DNA of 64,000 nt, from positions 50,292,001 to 50,356,000 of the forward strand of contig CM044857.1 in NCBI GenBank assembly GCA_024500155.1, given 5' to 3'. Below are positions 59,615-64,000 of the stretch, one piece after another. The notes below the pieces were generated by a model, which did not search any database, had not been told where the DNA came from, and worked only from the letters and a program-made list of their open reading frames with translations. A program made the translations under genes and the position numbers. This DNA is from Chenopodium formosanum (Eukaryota > Streptophyta > Magnoliopsida > Caryophyllales > Amaranthaceae). Within the stretch, counting starts at the first letter, position 1. Every line of letters begins with the position of its first letter.

Positions 59615-60943
59615 CTACTTCTGCCATATAATCTTCCTTGTGCTCAATTTATATGCTTCCATTTTGGTAAGATATTATGATAGGACTTGATTTTGAGTGA
59701 TGAGGTTTGATGCCATACTTATTATGATACTCAGGAGTTTATTATAGCTTGATCAGATAATTGTGTTGAGGTACTTAATTAACAAGACTCTATTAATGAA
59801 GGATTTGCAATTTTTTTTTTTTTAAAAAAAAAAAGAAAAAACCCTTTTCGTTACTTGCATGAGTTTATACTCGTATTATCCACATCTCCTAGATCTCTAT
59901 AATATAATGAAGCATTTCCAATGTATGAATGTATATTGTATATACATATCTCCAAAATTCATTGACCAACATGGCTAATATGGTACTAATAACAAGTACA
60001 CTTAACACTTGTATAGTTGTATTTTCTTTTTTCTTTTTCTTTTTTAAAGGGAGAGGGGTTTGACACTTTGACTCATACCATACGAGTCAAGCTTATCCAT
60101 ATTTTAATGGCCTAAAAACAATTTACTCCGTAGTAGCTAGCTCTGATCAAATAAAAAAAAGCTCTAATAAAAAACTTTTACTCCTGCAATTACAAGCAAA
60201 AATAAATATAGCCCCAGGATTATACAATAATTTGAAATAGAATTGGGAGAGGTCTTGAAAGTTGAAAAGTGTGCTAAATCTTTAAATACATAACATTATT
60301 TTAGTTGCATATGATTAGAAATTATATTGTAAATCTAATATTGAGACAAATCTAAAAAGACATAGTTTACTCATGGTTAACGTAACTAACGTTTTACTTC
60401 GTATTAGTAGTAAAATAAACAAACAATCAAAAACAAATACACAGTACATGAGTACATCCGTAAATTATTCAATTCAAGTATCACTAAAAGCATCCTTAAG
60501 ATTAATTAGCGATACAACATATTTTTAACAAATATTGGAGTATAAACTAGCTTCAAAAATGGAATTTATTTTACATATTTGGATCCAACCGAACGCAGAA
60601 GAAGTGATAAAAAGTGGTTCAAGGGTTATAAGTATCAACACGTAAAGAAAAAAGGCAAAAATTAGTGGAGTAGCACCCACAGAAATATCATTGAATTTGA
60701 AAAAATGCTTTATTTCTTTTTTTAGGGTATGTTTTACGTCTTCAATTCACAGAATCCAGAAGACAATGACATACTTCCAAAATGGTGGCTGCTGTGGACC
60801 GTTTTTTATAAAGGAGGTGCTTAATACGGAGTATTATTAACCCAACATTTTTTGGACCTAACTTTTTCCTTATAAGTATTTTTTTTTAGTGATGGTCCAC
60901 ACTACGTTATTGGACTGAGTTGAAAAAAGTTTGTACTAGTACT

Positions 60944-60993
60944 TGGGCTTGAATTGTTTCATAACAAGGCCCTGAATTTGGCCCAATAGCCCA
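60944..60993. promoter_or_regulatory. Site II-like motif cluster
   Basis: TGGGCT at 60944, GGCCCA at 60980 and AGCCCA at 60988, with AGGCCCT between. It is similar to the clusters at 21473-21538 and 47127-47183, again without an adjacent recognised gene. Confidence 0.25.
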
Positions 60994-63056
60994 TTAAATT
61001 TGAGATGTATATAACTCAACTTTAAAGGTATTTGTTTTTTCTAATACGTCGTATTATTATTCATTTCAGTATGTGAAAAACATTTGTTGGATGTGAATAT
61101 CAGAAATAAATAAGTAAAACTAACAATTTGTTTGCTTGACTCCGTCCAATATACCAAGCTTACCACCAACCTATTGGATGTATTATGAGTAACATTCTCA
61201 CATCTATCTATCTATCTATCTCTCTATTAAAATCGGGTCCATCCGTGATAAGGTGTCTTTTTCTTAATAAATAAAATAAACGTAAATATTAATACAAGTA
61301 GTAACTAGTTAACTACTGATACATCAAAGTTTATGGCCTAGCTTAATGGTGCCCACAACATCTTAATGGAGTACCTCTAAGGAGTGGTTGGGTTTGATAT
61401 AACTTTCATAAAAGTCCTTAATTAAGTCTAAAGCCCACTATGAAACTTTGTTTCCGTCATTATTTGCCACCATAACATTTTCTGTTTATGAGCAAACCCA
61501 TCATTTCATGGCATTGACTAATTGAGAGCTCCCGTTAACTTCCGTAGACAATTTTAAGGTCTGCTTAGACCTACATGCTTTGCCAATAAGCGCTAGCACA
61601 CGGTCTTGAACCATATTGGCTTGTGTCGAAGAGTAGTATACAATGTGTAAGCTCCATTGATGTTCAGTCCGTATGCAACAAGTCAATCTATAGATGGTTA
61701 CCTTCTTGCCTTCACAGTGCAAGAGAGTCTGTTTTTAGGCAATTTTCATGATAAAAATTGAACATTGTGTACTTATGTAAGCTTAATTGATGTTCATGGG
61801 TTGTGGGGTTCAAATGATAAAAGTATATTCTAAAATATATACGGAGTACTTCGTAAATTCAAGAGAAGTTTACTTCATCTTACATTAAGCATATTAGTAA
61901 TATCTTATTAACAATTTATATATTTCGTACAAATTAGCAACATCGGACAACTCAGTTGTATCCGTGTATCGTGTACGTACAACATATCCAGTTGTACAAT
62001 GAGCACCATGAAAAAGCTAGGTCCTTAATTCCATGGCTACCACAAGATTGAACATTAAATTCTGACCAGCTGCTACAACTCTTCTCCCATCTTGTTAGAT
62101 ACGGTACAAGGAAATAGTCACATACTTGTACAACGGCTATTAAATTGGCTTACCTTGCCCTTCCTCCAAAGGAAAGGTCATCTTGTTTTTGACAATTGTA
62201 AAATTTCTATGAGTTTGATTACCTACATCCTTATCCATCCAATTTATTACACCTCAGCTTTAAAGATTAGATTTTTATTCCCTCACATTTATAATTTTAA
62301 TCAAATACTCGTATGAAGTAAATTATAATTAAAAATCAATCGATTCTATATTTTTAATTATGGAAAAAATGAATAAATACTCCAATTGAAGCCTAATTCC
62401 TAAATGGATGGGATTAACTTTGATATTTCCAAAATTTGTTTATCATATTAAAATCTGAATTAAGTTCTTATCACAAAAATGGTAAATCTATGATCAATAC
62501 TCCCAAAGATGTGGCATGAAGAAGACGTACTCAAACTTAAACTTGAGGTTATCCTAACGAAAAGATGAATATAGGAAGATATAAATTCAATACTGTCCAT
62601 ACCACCAAAGTACCAAACTAGTCCCTTAAAATTGAAGAGCCAATTTTAAGCTTACAAAATTACTTGGAATTATAACTCAACACGTTAATAAAATCACAAG
62701 AACAAGGTACAAAGTTCAAACTTAAAATTAGTACCAATTCAACACGCTTATCATGATGTTATTCTTTATAGAAAGTTGTATTCTATTCCGCAAGATTTTC
62801 TTTAAATTAAAGGTTAGAAACAATTGATATTGAAAAGCTAAAATAAAATAAAGCAAATAACAATAACAAAAATTAAAGAAAATCACTAACATCAGATGAA
62901 CAGTTATCAAGTCAAATTTAAGCCACAACTTTTCTGAAAAATAATTAACCCAACAAACCACTACCACCCACCCACCTACCCACCCACTTTCTGTTCAATC
63001 TTTTTACAAGGATATTAATCGATCAAGAAACTAGAAATATTGAGTCTTTAAGACCA

Positions 63057-63112
63057 CTCGACTTGAATCCAAATTAGTCCGAGTCTCGACTTGAATCCAG
63101 ATTAGTCCGAGT
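63057..63112 (+). repeat. 28-bp tandem duplication
   Basis: Two adjacent units begin CTCGACTTGAATCC and end ATTAGTCCGAGT; they differ at one base (AAATTAG versus AGATTAG). It lies about 630 bases beyond the stop codon of the gene at the window edge. Confidence 0.9.
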
Positions 63113-63740
63113 CTGATAGCATAGCAAGCGTAAATTAAAAAGAACATTAATCATAAATTTCTTGACTATGAATCACTAGTACTTTTTTCTTGATTGAAAA
63201 TAAAACAAACTTACATGAGGTACAAATATACCTTAATTGATATTACAACCCATAAAAATTAAAGACAATAACTTGAACAAATTGAACTACCCACATACTC
63301 TGTAGGACTTGAACCCCAAAACCTATACATATAATCATATCCCACAAAACTATATGTAAAAGATTATGCTAAAGATTAAATACCCAAATTAATAATAATA
63401 AAAAATAATAAGGAAAAAAAAAACTAGTGACCCTAAAAGCATTATTTACTACGGAGTACTAAAAAAACAAGCTAAACTTTTGCACCCAAATAAATCCGAT
63501 TTTCCTACTGGAAAAAATACGAGGAATTTCTCGGATTATTTCTGCAAAAAAGCTTAACCTCTCTTCTACACCTGAACCCATTTAATTAATTAAAACTTAC
63601 TCCAAATTAAAGATTATTATAAACTTCTTCCCTAAACTTCCGACCGTTACTTTTTTTTCTTTCCTTCAACCAAACACCCCCTTAACTTCTGTACCATATG
63701 AAATACTAGATTTACCCTTTACCCCATTTTTTTCCTTGAT

Positions 63741-64000
63741 TCAACATTGAAGCTTGAGGACTCTCCTTAACTCACACGCGATCTCTTGGTTGTGAGCTTC
63801 ACCGCAGTTTCTCCTCGTAAAGAACGCCGGCAACGGAAGTTCACTCGGCGGTGGTGACGTCACAAAAGCTGAACCGGCGTAAAACCCGTCAAGAACCGGG
63901 CCGGAAAAAAACCGGGGCTCCGGCTCAGATTTCTTCGCTGATTGAGGAAGAGGAAGGCTGATTTCTTCACCCCGTTTCAAGATCCGGATCTGCCCTAAAC
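63741..64000 (-). CDS. Small PNRC-motif-like protein, C-terminal part only
   Basis: The frame is open from the window edge to a TGA at 63743-63741, giving 85 visible residues; no in-window ATG is needed, so the gene starts beyond base 64000. The visible part begins with GQIRILKRGEEISLPLP and contains FYAGSAFVTSPPPSELPLPA (then FF), ending ELRRVLKLQC. The S-P-P-P-x-x-L-P-L-P-x-F motif is the hallmark of PNRC-type proteins, which in other eukaryotes bind mRNA-decapping factors through proline-rich motifs. Plant members are small and poorly characterised. The DNA is GC-richer than its surroundings, as expected of coding sequence. Confidence 0.75.
   Translation of the reverse strand, partial: LGQIRILKRGEEISLPLPQSAKKSEPEPRFFSGPVLDGFYAGSAFVTSPPPSELPLPAFFTRRNCGEAHNQEIACELRRVLKLQC

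Larger units (their letters stand above)
52486..63740. other. 11.3-kb gene-free, transposon-rich region
   Basis: No conserved exon was recognised. Contents in order: the leader of the EAR-motif gene, a hAT element (53413-54275), a TIR element with palindromic ends (54406-54810), a degenerate tRNA-like stretch near 55220, CTCTG-type repeats ending in a 38-base A run, a tandem duplication around (AT)n, a Helitron (57675-59221), a TGGGC motif cluster (60944-60993), an (ATCT)n run at about 61202-61222, a 28-bp tandem duplication, and four exact TACGGAGTA-type 9-mers. The last few hundred bases should include the 3' UTR of the gene at the window edge. Confidence 0.65.

Noticed and set aside
61501..61722. 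73-codon minus-strand frame
   Set aside because: Somewhat GC-richer than its surroundings, but the peptide is unrecognised and no start, splice or domain evidence supports it. It may be part of a repeat.
1..64000. CRISPR array, operon or other prokaryotic-type system
   Set aside because: No regular spacer-repeat arrays or clustered intron-less genes occur; everything recognisable is plant nuclear.

Overview
The window is plant nuclear DNA. All four complete genes have GT-AG introns and plant-family products, the intergenic DNA is very AT-rich, and plant MITEs, Helitrons and hAT elements fill the gaps. Family membership and the many copies of the 9-mer TACTCCGTA/TACGGAGTA suggest a core eudicot, most likely Caryophyllales/Amaranthaceae (spinach, beet or quinoa relatives). 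That placement is inference, not proof.

Layout. (1) 1-2.3 kb: repeats and an LTR-like remnant. (2) 2.58-7.30 kb, minus: class II KNOX homeobox gene (KNAT3/KNAT4 type), 6 exons, 416 aa. (3) 7.3-22.7 kb: gene-free, with MITE and SINE pieces and one GC-richer block. (4) 22.67-35.29 kb, minus: TRS120, the TRAPPII tethering subunit, 10 exons, 1185 aa. (5) 35.3-37.4 kb: divergent intergenic region packed with nested DNA transposons. (6) 37.39-45.40 kb, plus: ALF4, 14 exons, 600 aa. (7) 45.4-48.6 kb: gene-free convergent region. (8) 48.63-52.49 kb, minus: uncharacterised 250-aa protein with a leucine-zipper-like coiled coil and a C-terminal DLNxxP (EAR) motif; its first intron carries a tight cluster of CACGTG boxes. 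(9) 52.5-63.7 kb: gene-free transposon-rich DNA, including a hAT element with perfect 8-bp target duplications, a palindrome-ended TIR element, a tandem duplication around an (AT)n tract, and a Helitron. (10) 63.74-64.0 kb, minus: 3' end of a short protein with a PNRC-like SPPPxxLPLP motif, running off the window.

ALF4, TRS120 and a KNAT4-type KNOX gene are also near neighbours in Arabidopsis (At5g11030, At5g11040, At5g11060, from memory), so this looks like an old conserved block. The genes do not form one pathway. TRS120 acts in post-Golgi traffic and cell-plate assembly, ALF4 restrains SCF ubiquitin ligases in hormone signalling and lateral-root initiation, and KNOX II factors promote differentiation. 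All exon boundaries below were read by hand from reading frame, splice dinucleotides and family similarity; the summed lengths keep frame in every gene. I see no bacterial-type system, CRISPR array, complete tRNA or rRNA gene, or intact transposase.
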